The notes under the pieces are model-generated. The model was not told the DNA's origin. It worked only from the letters and a program-made list of their open reading frames with translations, and did not search any database. Made by a program: the position numbers and the translations under genes. A DNA stretch of 64,000 nt from Rhodocyclales bacterium. Lineage in GTDB: Bacteria; Pseudomonadota; Gammaproteobacteria; Burkholderiales; Rhodocyclaceae. How positions within the stretch are numbered: position 1 is the stretch's first letter; each line of letters begins with the position of its first letter. Shown here in pieces: positions 17,792-26,714 of the stretch. The DNA is taken from positions 1-64,000 of the forward strand of contig JACPEH010000022.1 in assembly GCA_016183655.1 (NCBI GenBank). The letters run 5' to 3'.

Positions 17792-18361
17792 TCAAATCAG
17801 CCGAAGAAACAGCGATATCAGACGGGTGAGCCAGCCCTTGGTCTGGTTGTCCGCCAGCACGCCGTCGCCGACATAGGTGATGCGCGCATCGGCCAGCCGA
17901 TTCGAAGGGAGGGTATTGCCTTCGCCGATATCCACGGGACGAACGCGTCCTTCGAGATTGATCGTCTGCTTCTCGCCGTTGAGTTCCAACAACTGCTCGC
18001 CCTGGACGCGCAAGTCGCCGTTCGGCTCGACCGACGTGACCACCACCGAAAGTTGCGCGAGCAGGCGGCCGGTTCGCGCAATCTTGCCGTTGCCGTCGTA
18101 GGCGTCGTCCACGCCGACGCCGTAGCCGCGCTGGTGATTCGGAGAAACGAGTTTCAGCGAGGCGTCGACTGTCTTGTCCGTTTTCGTCCCGGCAGTGGCG
18201 CTTGCGCTCGAATTCTCCATCACCAGAATCGTCAGGATGTCGCCGACGCGCTGCGCACGGCGGTCTGCGGTAAGCGGCCGATAGTCTTCCGCACGATACA
18301 GATTCTCGGCCGCCGCCTGGGCAGACAACAACAACGCCAATATCGCAACGATCAGTCTCAT
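17792..18361 (-). CDS. flgH: L-ring protein FlgH, without a lipobox
   Basis: 189 residues, shorter than enteric FlgH (about 230). The core signature is clear (QRVGDILTILVMENSSASAT, LVSPNHQ, SVEPNGDLRVQGEQLLELNG, RPVDIGEGNTLPSNRLADA). The N-terminus is an ordinary signal peptide (MRLIVAILALLLSAQAAA, cleavage before ENLY). FlgH is normally a lipoprotein, but no cysteine follows the signal here, so the lipid anchor is absent. The ATG at 18361 is one base from the flgA stop. The C-terminal residues are hydrophobic (LISLFLRLI). Confidence 0.92.
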   Translation of the reverse strand: MRLIVAILALLLSAQAAAENLYRAEDYRPLTADRRAQRVGDILTILVMENSSASATAGTKTDKTVDASLKLVSPNHQRGYGVGVDDAYDGNGKIARTGRLLAQLSVVVTSVEPNGDLRVQGEQLLELNGEKQTINLEGRVRPVDIGEGNTLPSNRLADARITYVGDGVLADNQTKGWLTRLISLFLRLI

Positions 18362-18362
18362 A

Positions 18363-19232
18363 TCAGTTCTCAACCACCTGCACGGTTCCTTGATCAATCG
18401 CCCGTCCGGTAACGGCGGCCAAGCCGCTTCCCCTCCGCACCGCCACGACGCCACCCAGCAGGGCATCGCCAAGCGCCACCCCTTCGGCCTCGACCCGCAC
18501 CGGTCCCGAATCAATCAACAATCGAACGCGTTGGTTCCTGGTCACGGCAGACCGCAGTTCACCGCCGGCAACCAAAGGATTCGCCGACGGCGCGTGGAAA
18601 TTCGCGACACCATCCACCGTTGGCAAGGTCTTTCCGTCAGCCGCCGCGGCCATCCGACGAATCAGGTACCGGACCTGGGGTTGGGCCACCTCTACGCCAT
18701 CCACCAGCACCCGTACCGGCATCTCCGCATAGGCGCCGGCACGCCGCATGCGGGCAGGCTCCGCCAGGATCTGAAGCCTGCCGGACGGCACGGATACCGT
18801 TGCGGCACCGTCGATCACATCCACGTAGACCGGCGCACCTTGCCCGTAGGCCTGCACCAACCACGCCGCACCACCATCGATCGCCGACGCCAGCGAAACG
18901 CTTTTCGGCCGCCCGCTTACCGCGACACCCCGGGTGCCGCCCCAGACGATGCGCGCTCCCAACTCGGCGGCACGGGCCTCGACTGCACCGGCGACCGAAT
19001 CGACATCGAAGCGGCATCCGCCCGCCAGGCTGGCGCAACGACCGACGGGGATGCTCCCCAGCTGCTCGGCAAGAGCGCTGTCGCGCGCGACGACACGCAC
19101 AATGTCGGCGACGACAACGTTCGGCTGATCCACCGTCGCCTCCGGGCGCACGTCGAAAAAGACGCTCTCCGCACCGAATGCCGTTGATCCCAGGGAAAGC
19201 GCTGCCAGCGCAACTGCGAGCGAACGCACCAT
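18363..19232 (-). CDS. flgA: P-ring assembly chaperone FlgA
   Basis: 289 residues with a Sec signal peptide (MVRSLAVALAALSLGSTAFG). The C-terminal SAF-like domain is typical (VDGVEVAQPQVRYLIRRMAA; GGELRSAVTRNQRVRLLIDS; AVTGRAIDQGTVQVVEN). FlgA is the periplasmic chaperone of FlgI, and the two genes are near neighbours here. The ATG at 19232 overlaps the flgG stop (ATGA). Longer than enteric FlgA (about 219) because of an extra N-terminal domain. Confidence 0.92.
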   Translation of the reverse strand: MVRSLAVALAALSLGSTAFGAESVFFDVRPEATVDQPNVVVADIVRVVARDSALAEQLGSIPVGRCASLAGGCRFDVDSVAGAVEARAAELGARIVWGGTRGVAVSGRPKSVSLASAIDGGAAWLVQAYGQGAPVYVDVIDGAATVSVPSGRLQILAEPARMRRAGAYAEMPVRVLVDGVEVAQPQVRYLIRRMAAAADGKTLPTVDGVANFHAPSANPLVAGGELRSAVTRNQRVRLLIDSGPVRVEAEGVALGDALLGGVVAVRRGSGLAAVTGRAIDQGTVQVVEN

Positions 19233-20011
19233 CAACGCCTCAGGTTGTTGCTGATCGACAGCATTTCGTCCGATGCCTGAATCACTTTCGCATTCAGTTC
19301 ATAGGCGCGTTGCGCAAGAACGAGATTGACCATCTCTTCGGCCAGCTGCACGTTGGACGATTCGAGATAACCCTGCGCCAAAGCACCGATGCCCTCGTCG
19401 CCTGGCTTGCCCTGCAGCTGCTGCCCGGTTCGCTGTGTCGCCACGTAGAGGTTGTCCCCGATCGGATCCAGCGATTCCGGGTTCAGGAAATTGGTCAGCT
19501 CGATCTGGCCAAGTTCGGACAACTGCTTTTCGTTCGGCATACGGGCCGACACCTTGCCCGTTGAGTCGATCACGACTTCCAGCGCCTCCACCGGGATCTG
19601 GATCTGCTGCTTCAGTGCATACCCCTCCGCCGTTCCGAGCAGCCCTTCCTTGTTAACCTGAAGGGCACCATGGCGCGTATAGGCCGACGAGCCGTCCGGC
19701 AGCTGCACTTCAAAAAAACCGTTACCGCGAACCGCCACATCCAGCGCCCTGCTGGTCTGTTTGATCTCGCCCGGCGCAAACGACTTGGATGTCGTGGAAA
19801 CCAGTGTACCCATCCCGGTCAGCATCGGAGCGACCGCGCTGCCCGCATCCACCGCAGCGGAATTCGTGGTCTTGTAGAACGCGTCCGAAAAGCCGACGCG
19901 GTTCTTCTTGAAGCCGGTCGTGTTTACGTTCGCGAGGTTGTTCGCGATCGTATCCACGTTCTGTTGCTGGGCCTGCATACCGGTCGCACCGATATAGAAC
20001 GAATTCATCAT
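19232..20011 (-). CDS. flgG: Distal rod protein FlgG
   Basis: 259 residues, the usual length. N-terminal motif MQAQQQNVDTIANNLANVNT followed by TGFKK; C-terminal YLESSNVQLAEEMVNLVLAQ and RAYELNAKVIQASDEML, the classical FlgG end. It forms the distal rod across the periplasm. Two adjacent ATGs (20011, 20008) are both possible starts. It follows flgF by 20 bases. Confidence 0.96.
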   Translation of the reverse strand: MMNSFYIGATGMQAQQQNVDTIANNLANVNTTGFKKNRVGFSDAFYKTTNSAAVDAGSAVAPMLTGMGTLVSTTSKSFAPGEIKQTSRALDVAVRGNGFFEVQLPDGSSAYTRHGALQVNKEGLLGTAEGYALKQQIQIPVEALEVVIDSTGKVSARMPNEKQLSELGQIELTNFLNPESLDPIGDNLYVATQRTGQQLQGKPGDEGIGALAQGYLESSNVQLAEEMVNLVLAQRAYELNAKVIQASDEMLSISNNLRR

Positions 20012-20031
20012 CTCGCTATGCCTCCTTCACG

Positions 20032-20754
20032 TCAGAACTGGCCAAGGCTGCGAAAAGCCTTGTCCCGCATTTCGTCATAGGCCTGCAGCAAACGATTGCT
20101 GCTTTCGAAGTGGCGATAGGTTTCCATCAAGCCCGCCATCTCCCGCGCAGAATCCACGTTCGAACTCTCGAGGTGCCCCTGCGTCACGCGCGGCAAACTC
20201 GCCTCCGCCGGCAGCGCATTGCCGCTCGAAAACAGCAGGCCACCGCCCGCGCGCCGCAACTGCGTCGAACGGTCGAACGTCGCCACCTTGAGTTGGGCGA
20301 CCTGCGCCCCCTTCTCGAAAATTTTCCCCTGCAGGTCGATGACCGGATTCGGAGACGACAAGACGATGTCGCCCGACGTCCCCTGCACAGGAAAGCCGGC
20401 CTGCGTCACCAGACGCCCTTGCTCGTCGACCCGGAACGCGCCGAGCCTCGTATACGCCATGCCCCGATCCGTGCGCACCTCGAACAAACCGTCGCCAAGC
20501 AAGGCCACATCCAGAGGATTGCTCGTTTTTTTCGGCGCTCCCGACGCCGTGTCGACGACCCGATATTCCAGCGGTACGCCTGCCGTTGCGGCGCTCGCGG
20601 CACCGGCGGCCGAAACGCCAAGCGACGCCGAAGCCGCCACGAGTTCACGCTTGAAGCCCGGAGTCAGCGCATTGGCCGCATTGTTCGCAATCACTTCCAT
20701 GCGCTGCATATCGTTCTGCATGCTCGCCACAGTCAGGCTTATCGGATCAACCAC
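20032..20754 (-). CDS. flgF: Proximal rod protein FlgF
   Basis: 240 residues. N-terminal motif MQNDMQRMEVIANNAANALT then PGFKR; C-terminal GHLESSNVDSAREMAGLMET. Close relative of FlgG, distinguished by the VASMQNDM start and position. The GTG at 20754 is placed 6 bases after AGGGG; a second GTG at 20760 is too close to that site. About 70 bases separate it from flhA, one of the larger gaps in the cluster. Confidence 0.9.
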   Translation of the reverse strand: MVDPISLTVASMQNDMQRMEVIANNAANALTPGFKRELVAASASLGVSAAGAASAATAGVPLEYRVVDTASGAPKKTSNPLDVALLGDGLFEVRTDRGMAYTRLGAFRVDEQGRLVTQAGFPVQGTSGDIVLSSPNPVIDLQGKIFEKGAQVAQLKVATFDRSTQLRRAGGGLLFSSGNALPAEASLPRVTQGHLESSNVDSAREMAGLMETYRHFESSNRLLQAYDEMRDKAFRSLGQF

Positions 20755-20825
20755 GCACACCCCCTATAGATCGCCCGTCGGCGAAAGCAAAATAACCATC
20801 GCGCCACCACAACCTTGCATACGCT

Positions 20826-22877
20826 TCACAGCTTCACCACGCCGAATGAACGCAAGTTCACCGACGACGGGACCTCAGCCATCGAGAGGATCGACATATG
20901 CGGCAATACGCGCTCGGTGATACTGCGCAAATGGCGCCGCAATTCCGGCGCGCAAAGCAACACCGGCGCCAGGTTTCCGCGCACCATCTGCTCCACCTGG
21001 GCGGCCAGTTTGCCCACCACCGCCTCTGCAAACTTCGGCTCAAGCACGATGGATGATGTTTCGTTGGCCGACTGGATGCTGCCCGCGATCCGTTGCTCGA
21101 TGCCCGGATCGAGCGTGATCACCGGCAACTCGCCGGTCCCCGTCACCAATGCCTGGCAGATCGACGGCCCCAGACGCTGACGCACGACCTCGGTCAGCCG
21201 ATCGGCATCCTTGTTCCCCCTGCCGGCATCCGCCAGCACCTCGAGGATCGCTTCAAGAAAACGAATCGAGACTTTCTCGCGCAGCAGGTTCTGCAGCACC
21301 TTCTGCACCTCGACGAGCGACAGCACGGAAGGCAGCAGATCGTCCACCAACCCCGCATTCTTCTCGCGCACGCGCTCGATCAAGGCACTCGTCGACGAAC
21401 GCGTCAGCAGATTCGCCGCGTTGCGGCGCATCACTTCCGTGAGATGCGTAACGAATACCGTCAGCGGATCGACCAGCGTAAACCCACTGCTCCGCGCCGT
21501 CTGCTTCTGGCTGTCGTCGACCCACACAGCGGGCAGGCCATAGGTCGGATCTTTGGTCTCCACGCCGAGCAGCGAACCGCGCGTGCCGGAAGGATGGATC
21601 GCCAGCATCCGGTCGGGAACCAGCTCCGCAGCGCCGGAATTGATTCCGAATACGGTGATTTCATAGGCGTTCGCTCCGAGACGCAGATCCTCGCGCATGC
21701 GCACGCGCGGCAGGATCAGCCCGGCCTCCAGTGCGAATTGCTTGCGGAATGCCGAAATGCGCTCGGCCAGCCCGGCATCGTCGCCGTTGATCAGTCCGAC
21801 CAGGTTTTGCCCGACCCGGATTTCCACCGGATGCACGTCGAGCAACGCTTCGATTCCTTCCCCTTCATCGGCCCCTGCCTCGCCCTGCTCCTTGTCCGCC
21901 TTCTCCGGCTTTGCCGACTTCGCCGCACGGCGCACGAAGAAGCCCGCCAATCCCAGTGCGACGACAATGAACAATACCGGCACCAACGGCATCCCCGGCA
22001 AAATACCCACACCGAGAAGCGCCACCGCCACGAGCAACATCGCCTTGGGGAACGAGCCGAGCTGCGTCAATATTTCCGAACTCAAATGATTGTCGGTCCC
22101 GGAGCGGGTCACGATGATGCCCGTTCCCACCGCGATGACCAGTGCCGGCACCTGCGTCACGATGCCGTCGCCGATGGTCAGCAGCGTGAAGGTTTGTGCG
22201 GCCTCCGGCCACGACATTCCCATCTGCAGGACCCCCACTGCCAATCCGGCGAAGATGTTGATCAGCATGATCACGATGCCGGCAATCGCATCGCCCTTCA
22301 CGAACTTGCTGGCACCATCCATCGCCCCGTAGAAGTTGGCTTCCTTCTCGATGTTCTTGCGCCGGCGTTGCGCCTCGGTCTGGTCGATGAACCCCATGTT
22401 CAGGTCGGCATCGATGCTCATCTGCTGACCCGGCATACTGTCCAGCGTAAACCGCGCCGCCACCTCGGATACTCGTTGCGCGCCGTTCGTCACCACGACG
22501 TATTGCACGACCACCAGAATCAGGAAAACGACCATCCCGATCACGTAGTTGCCCTGCACGACGAACGAGCCGATCGCACCGATCACCCGACCGGCATCGC
22601 CGTTGCTCAGGATCAAGCGCGTCGCCGCGATATTCAGCGACAAGCGAAACAAGGTCGCGATCAGGAGCAGCGACGGGAAAGTCGAGAACTCGACCGGCTT
22701 GCCGACATAAAACGTCATCAGCAGTAGAAGCAGCGCGAAACTGAGATTCAGCAGCAGCAGGAAATCCAGCGCACGCGGCGGAATCGGTGCAAACAGAACA
22801 ACCAGAATGCCAATCATGCCGATCACCATCAGCATGTCGGCATTCCTGCCCAGCACCTGACGCAAGGCCTTCATCAT
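20826..22877 (-). CDS. flhA: Flagellar export gate protein FlhA
   Basis: 683 residues. Seven to eight N-terminal membrane helices (about 15-325) enclose the FHIPEP-type cytoplasmic loop (NGAQRVSEVAARFTLDSMPG, QMSIDADLN, GFIDQTEAQRRR). A charged linker (AKPEKADKEQGEAGADEGEG) leads to the large C-terminal domain that forms the nonameric ring and docks chaperone-substrate pairs. Full length. Its ATG overlaps flhB by four bases. Confidence 0.97.
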   Translation of the reverse strand: MMKALRQVLGRNADMLMVIGMIGILVVLFAPIPPRALDFLLLLNLSFALLLLLMTFYVGKPVEFSTFPSLLLIATLFRLSLNIAATRLILSNGDAGRVIGAIGSFVVQGNYVIGMVVFLILVVVQYVVVTNGAQRVSEVAARFTLDSMPGQQMSIDADLNMGFIDQTEAQRRRKNIEKEANFYGAMDGASKFVKGDAIAGIVIMLINIFAGLAVGVLQMGMSWPEAAQTFTLLTIGDGIVTQVPALVIAVGTGIIVTRSGTDNHLSSEILTQLGSFPKAMLLVAVALLGVGILPGMPLVPVLFIVVALGLAGFFVRRAAKSAKPEKADKEQGEAGADEGEGIEALLDVHPVEIRVGQNLVGLINGDDAGLAERISAFRKQFALEAGLILPRVRMREDLRLGANAYEITVFGINSGAAELVPDRMLAIHPSGTRGSLLGVETKDPTYGLPAVWVDDSQKQTARSSGFTLVDPLTVFVTHLTEVMRRNAANLLTRSSTSALIERVREKNAGLVDDLLPSVLSLVEVQKVLQNLLREKVSIRFLEAILEVLADAGRGNKDADRLTEVVRQRLGPSICQALVTGTGELPVITLDPGIEQRIAGSIQSANETSSIVLEPKFAEAVVGKLAAQVEQMVRGNLAPVLLCAPELRRHLRSITERVLPHMSILSMAEVPSSVNLRSFGVVKL

Positions 22878-23956
22878 GCGGAGCGCCCCGCCGTTCGGGC
22901 ATCGCGCATGGCGTAAACCCAGACCAGAATCTTCGCCAGCACCGCGTAATGCTCGGCCGGCACCACGTGCTCGATCTCGACCTTATGGAACAAGGCGCGT
23001 GCCAGCGGCCGGTTTTCGACGATCGGCACCCGATTGCGCCGCGCGATATCGCGCATGCGGGCCGCCATGAAACCGGCCCCTTTCGCCAACACCAGCGGAG
23101 CATCGATACGGTCGCGGTCGTACTTGATCGCCACCGCCAGATGCACCGGGTTCGTGATCAAGACGTCGGCATCCTTGATGCGGCCGAGACTGCGGGCTCG
23201 CTTGACCGCCTCGCGCTGCAGCTCCCGCAGACGGGCCTTGACGCGCGGATCGCCCTCGCGGCGCTTCACCTCCTCCTTGATCTCGCGCGTACTCATGCGC
23301 ATCCGGCGGGCGAAGTCCCAACGACTGAACCCCGCATCGAGGATCGTGATCAGCGCCATGGCAACCAGCAGCTTCATCAGAACCGCCCCGAGTTGCGGCC
23401 AGAACAGCTGTCCCAACGACACCGGCGCCACGTTCATCGCACGCATCAGGGTCGGCATCGCCGCCATGACGGCGAAATACAGCACCAAGCCGAGGATGAC
23501 GAACTTCAACACCGTCTTGACCGACTCCATGATCAAGCGCATCGAAAACAGTCGCTTGAACCCTGCAATCGGGTTGATCCGATCGATATCCGGTTTCAAC
23601 GGAAAAAATGAAAACACGGGCCCGGTTTGCAGGAAATTGGCCAATGCTCCCAATGCCGCAACACCGATGAACAGCGGAGCCAACAGCGCCAGCGAGTCGC
23701 GCAGGGCCCCGGTGGTCAACGCTGCGATATCCTCAAGCGCGAACGATGTCTGGTGCGCATTGGAAAACAGGGCGCTGAACAAACGCATTTCGTCGGATGC
23801 GATGCGCGAGCCGGAAAAATGCAGGATCGCGGCGCCTGCCGCCAACACCGCCAGCGAATTGACGTCGAGGCTTTTCGCCACCGAGCCGCGCTTGCGCGCC
23901 TCTTCGAGCTTGAACGGCGTTGCCGCCTCGTTGCGATTCTGTTCCTGTTCGGCCAT
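22874..23956 (-). CDS. flhB: Flagellar export switch protein FlhB, with NPVH instead of NPTH
   Basis: 360 residues. Four membrane helices in the first ~215 residues, then the cytoplasmic domain (MSTREIKEEVKRREGDPRVK). The autocleavage site, NPTH in most FlhB and YscU proteins, is N269-P270-V271-H272 here. The Asn and Pro needed for cleavage are kept; the Thr is replaced by Val. FlhB switches export from rod/hook to filament substrates. The start MAEQEQNRNEAATPFKLEEA is canonical and overlaps the fliR stop by one base. Confidence 0.96.
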   Translation of the reverse strand: MAEQEQNRNEAATPFKLEEARKRGSVAKSLDVNSLAVLAAGAAILHFSGSRIASDEMRLFSALFSNAHQTSFALEDIAALTTGALRDSLALLAPLFIGVAALGALANFLQTGPVFSFFPLKPDIDRINPIAGFKRLFSMRLIMESVKTVLKFVILGLVLYFAVMAAMPTLMRAMNVAPVSLGQLFWPQLGAVLMKLLVAMALITILDAGFSRWDFARRMRMSTREIKEEVKRREGDPRVKARLRELQREAVKRARSLGRIKDADVLITNPVHLAVAIKYDRDRIDAPLVLAKGAGFMAARMRDIARRNRVPIVENRPLARALFHKVEIEHVVPAEHYAVLAKILVWVYAMRDARTAGRSA

Positions 23957-24717
23957 TACGCAAGCATCCGGAACCAGGCATTGAAGGTCGCATCGAACAC
24001 GCGACGGATCGCCCCCCCGGCAAGCGGGAGAGAAATCGCAAGCACAACCAGGCCGATCAGCACTTTCAGCGCCATCGACATGACGAACACATTCATCTGC
24101 GGCATCGTGCGCGACATGAAGGCCATGCCGAAATCCACCAGCAACAGACAAAGAACGATCGGCGCAACCAACATCAGACCAAACGAGAAGCAGGTCGCGA
24201 ACTGCGCCACTACCGAAGCGATGTCGAGGGAAGCAACACTGCCGCCGGGAGGCAGTTTTTCCAGCGAGAGGTGAATCAGGCGCAACAGGACAAGATGCCC
24301 GTCGATGGCAAAGAAGAAGATCGCTGCAAGCATCGACAGCAGGGCGCCGATCAGCGGCATGTTGTTACGGGTTGCAATATCGACCAGGCTTGCCATGCCG
24401 AAGCCGATCTGAAAATCGAGGAGGCGGCCGGCGAACTGGAAAGCGGCGAACGCGGCAAACAGGCCGGCGGCAAAAATGCCGCCGACGACCACCTCGAACA
24501 GAACCGCTGCCGCCAGCGCCTCGACATCCATGCCGCGCATGACTGCTTGCGGAGCAGCCCCCACCAAACCAGCCGCAAGCGCCACCACCACGATGATGCG
24601 TGCCATCGCCGGTACCGGAATGCCGGCAAACGGCGGAGCGGCGATGAACACCATGGCCAATCGCGCGGAGACGAGCAACATGCCGGTTGCCCAGGAAAAA
24701 AAAGAAACTGCGGACAT
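23956..24717 (-). CDS. fliR: Flagellar export gate protein FliR
   Basis: 253 residues with five to six membrane helices. FliR patterns include SFFSWATGMLLVSARLAMVF, PPFAGIPVPAMARIIVVVAL, GGIFAAGLFAAFAAFQFAGR and the LDFQIGFGMASLVD segment. It completes the FliPQR core of the export gate. Normal length. The ATG at 24717 lies two bases after the fliQ stop. Confidence 0.93.
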   Translation of the reverse strand: MSAVSFFSWATGMLLVSARLAMVFIAAPPFAGIPVPAMARIIVVVALAAGLVGAAPQAVMRGMDVEALAAAVLFEVVVGGIFAAGLFAAFAAFQFAGRLLDFQIGFGMASLVDIATRNNMPLIGALLSMLAAIFFFAIDGHLVLLRLIHLSLEKLPPGGSVASLDIASVVAQFATCFSFGLMLVAPIVLCLLLVDFGMAFMSRTMPQMNVFVMSMALKVLIGLVVLAISLPLAGGAIRRVFDATFNAWFRMLA

Positions 24718-24719
24718 GA

Positions 24720-24986
24720 TCAGAGGTAACCGGGAATCCCTGAAATGACCGCAACCGAATAACTGACGAGCTTCTTCAGCATCCACGGCCCCAGCACCAC
24801 CAGCACCAGCACCACCGTCAGAATCTTGGGGATGAACGAGAGCGAGACTTCCTGGATCTGCGTGACGACCTGAAAGATGCTCACCAGAATGCCGACGACC
24901 ATGGTGATCACCAGCAACGGCAATGCGATTGAAACGCCTGCCCAAAGCATGCGCGAAACGAGCTGCAGCGCGGCATCGCCTGTCAC
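24720..24986 (-). CDS. fliQ: Flagellar export gate protein FliQ
   Basis: 88 residues, the family's usual length, with two membrane helices (ALPLLVITMVVGILVSIFQV, ILTVVLVLVVLGPWMLKKLV) joined by the conserved VTQIQEVSLSFIPK loop. The GTG start is set by a perfect ribosome site, GGAGGAGG, just upstream. First gene of the flagellar run. Confidence 0.95.
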   Translation of the reverse strand: MTGDAALQLVSRMLWAGVSIALPLLVITMVVGILVSIFQVVTQIQEVSLSFIPKILTVVLVLVVLGPWMLKKLVSYSVAVISGIPGYL

Positions 24987-25082
24987 GTTTTCCTCCTCCC
25001 TGTCCTGATCTTCTCGTTATCGAGATTTTTTGTAGCGGCGGACTCTAACACAGCATCCGTCGAAAACAAATCAGTCAAATCG

Positions 25083-25110
25083 CATATACACGCACGAAAT
25101 GCATATGCAA
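25083..25110 (-). promoter_or_regulatory. Possible sigma-70 promoter for the flagellar run
   Basis: On the minus strand: TTGCAT, a 16-base spacer, TATATG, about 97 bases before the fliQ start. It overlaps the 10-base palindrome TGCATATGCA. Match to consensus is moderate, and a second -35-like TTGACT lies closer to fliQ without a good -10. Confidence 0.3.
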
Positions 25111-25193
25111 AAATGGATAGAGAACCCTCAGAACGCCCGCCGTTCAAGGCCTCGCAAATGTCGAGAAAAAACCTGGCAACAATATAAGAATCC

Positions 25194-25235
25194 GGCGAAC
25201 GCCGGGGTGCGGGCCAGCGGAACCGCCGGCCCGGA
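25194..25235 (-). terminator. Two GC hairpins after the TPR gene
   Basis: Reading on the minus strand just after the TPR stop: GGGCCGGCGG-TTCC-GCTGGCCC, then CCGGCG-TT-CGCCGG followed by ATTCTTATATTG. There is no proper T run, so termination would be weak or factor-assisted, and read-through into the flagellar genes is possible. Confidence 0.3.
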
Positions 25236-25245
25236 GGAAAGCGAC

Positions 25246-26415
25246 TCAGTCCCGCTTCTTGCTGACCACCCGGTTCAGCATATCGCGCAGGCTACCGCCT
25301 CCCGGCGCCTTGCCTTCGCGCAGGGCCGAATCGAACAGACGCGCAACCAGATCGTTGCGTCCTTCACGCTGCAGGCGAAGCACCTCCGTGTAGCGCGAAT
25401 ACATCGATTCCGGATCGAGGCGGCGCGCCACCTTGGCATATTCGTCCGCCCGCGCCCAATCGCCGCGCATAGCTGCCAGCGCAGCCAAGGCGCCGTGCGT
25501 TTCACCGAAGTTATCGTCGAGCGCCAGCGCCTGCTGGAAGCTTGCTTCGGCACTGTCAAGGTCCCGATGCAACATCTGCACCCAGCCCAGCAAGTGCCAG
25601 GTACCGATATGTTCCGGCATATAGTGCACCGCCTTCGTCAGGTTTTCGTGCGCTGCGTCGAACTCGAAATCCAGCATGTCGGCCAAGCCAAGGTTCGACC
25701 AGACGCGGCCGTTGCGCAGCTGCACCGCCAGCGCCCGGTGTGCGAGAGCTCGCGCGGCATCGGTGTCCTCCGCCGCCAGCGCCACCGTACTCGCCGCCAG
25801 CAGCGCATCCAGATTGTCCGGCACCAACGACAAGGCCCGCTGAGCCCACTCCTGAGCCTGCGGCAATTGATCGACGTCGACGAACAGCAGGCTGAGCATG
25901 CCCGCTATCTCTCCATTCCCGGGCTCCGCCTCCAGATACGCCTGCGCCACCGCGATGGCCTCGTCCAGCTCACCCAGGTAATGGTGGGTACGTATCAGCA
26001 GACGAACCACCAGTGCCGGCAGCGCCTGCTGCGCATGCAACGACAGCAGCAACCCCTTCGCTTCCTCGAAACGATGCAAGCAAACCAGCGCATACGCCCG
26101 GTTGTAGCGAACTGCGGGATCATCCACGCCGGCGGCAAGCAACTCCCCGGTAATTGCCAGCGCCTCGTCGAAGTTGCCCTCGGCAGTCGCCACCGAAGAA
26201 AGGCGCAACGAAAAGTACGGATCGCCCGGCCGCAATTCGAGAGCGTGTACCGCCGCCGTCCGCGCGACCGACAAATCGCCGCATTCCAGTGCGAGGTCGC
26301 CGACGTCGGCCAACAGATTGAGGTTATCCGGGTCCGCCTCGAGAAACCCCAGCAGCCGGGCAAGCCGGCCAAGCGCAACGTCGACGGAGGACTGGGAATC
26401 GGCGGCAATTTGCAT
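25246..26415 (-). CDS. TPR-repeat protein upstream of the flagellar run
   Basis: 389 residues built almost wholly of tetratricopeptide repeats, about ten units (examples: FDEALAITGELLAAGVDDPA, LDEAIAVAQAYLEAEPGNGE, LPQAQEWAQRALSLVPDNLD, FDAAHENLTKAVHYMPEHIG). No signal peptide, membrane helix or enzymatic domain. It ends with a short basic tail. It is on the same strand as the flagellar genes, 259 bases upstream, so it could be their first gene or independent. With the smaller TPR gene at the other end it brackets the flagellar set. Function unknown; protein scaffolding is likely. Confidence 0.85.
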   Translation of the reverse strand: MQIAADSQSSVDVALGRLARLLGFLEADPDNLNLLADVGDLALECGDLSVARTAAVHALELRPGDPYFSLRLSSVATAEGNFDEALAITGELLAAGVDDPAVRYNRAYALVCLHRFEEAKGLLLSLHAQQALPALVVRLLIRTHHYLGELDEAIAVAQAYLEAEPGNGEIAGMLSLLFVDVDQLPQAQEWAQRALSLVPDNLDALLAASTVALAAEDTDAARALAHRALAVQLRNGRVWSNLGLADMLDFEFDAAHENLTKAVHYMPEHIGTWHLLGWVQMLHRDLDSAEASFQQALALDDNFGETHGALAALAAMRGDWARADEYAKVARRLDPESMYSRYTEVLRLQREGRNDLVARLFDSALREGKAPGGGSLRDMLNRVVSKKRD

Positions 26416-26714
26416 GACGAAAAGCCTTAAAAATTGGTCGGCGTAGCCTAAAGGAAGTCATGGAGGGAGGCAACGACCTTTAGCCGCCACCAAAATCCGC
26501 AGCCGCGGAGGTCGTTCGCCCGTCGCGGAAGCAGTCGACAGGCGCGTGCACAGCCCTGCGCGATGCCGCCGCTCCGTCCGAATGGTTGCCGGTGCTGCGT
26601 TCCCTTCCACCGGATCGCCTCGGACGGGGCGTTCACAGGAAGTGATCCAGCGTTCGGGGAAAAGGTTTAGGGTAGGCGGCCCTCTATTTTCAGCGACCGG
26701 TAGGACGCCCCCCA

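Larger units (their letters stand above)
24987..25245. other. Intergenic region upstream of the flagellar run
   Basis: 259 bases without a credible gene. It is more AT-rich than its surroundings near 25010-25130 and holds the only space of promoter size upstream of fliQ. It also contains the end of the TPR gene's transcript (hairpins at 25194-25235). No sigma-54 GG-N10-GC element or sigma-28 box was recognised. Confidence 0.6.

Noticed and set aside
21093-22727. A 544-codon + strand frame opposite flhA, and similar frames opposite fliI and fliF.
   Set aside because: They are antisense shadows of well-identified flagellar genes, rich in His, Arg and Gln, with no recognisable domain.
26448-26636. 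Short frames between the TPR gene and the rhs debris.
   Set aside because: Low-complexity Arg-rich translations with no start context or recognisable domain.
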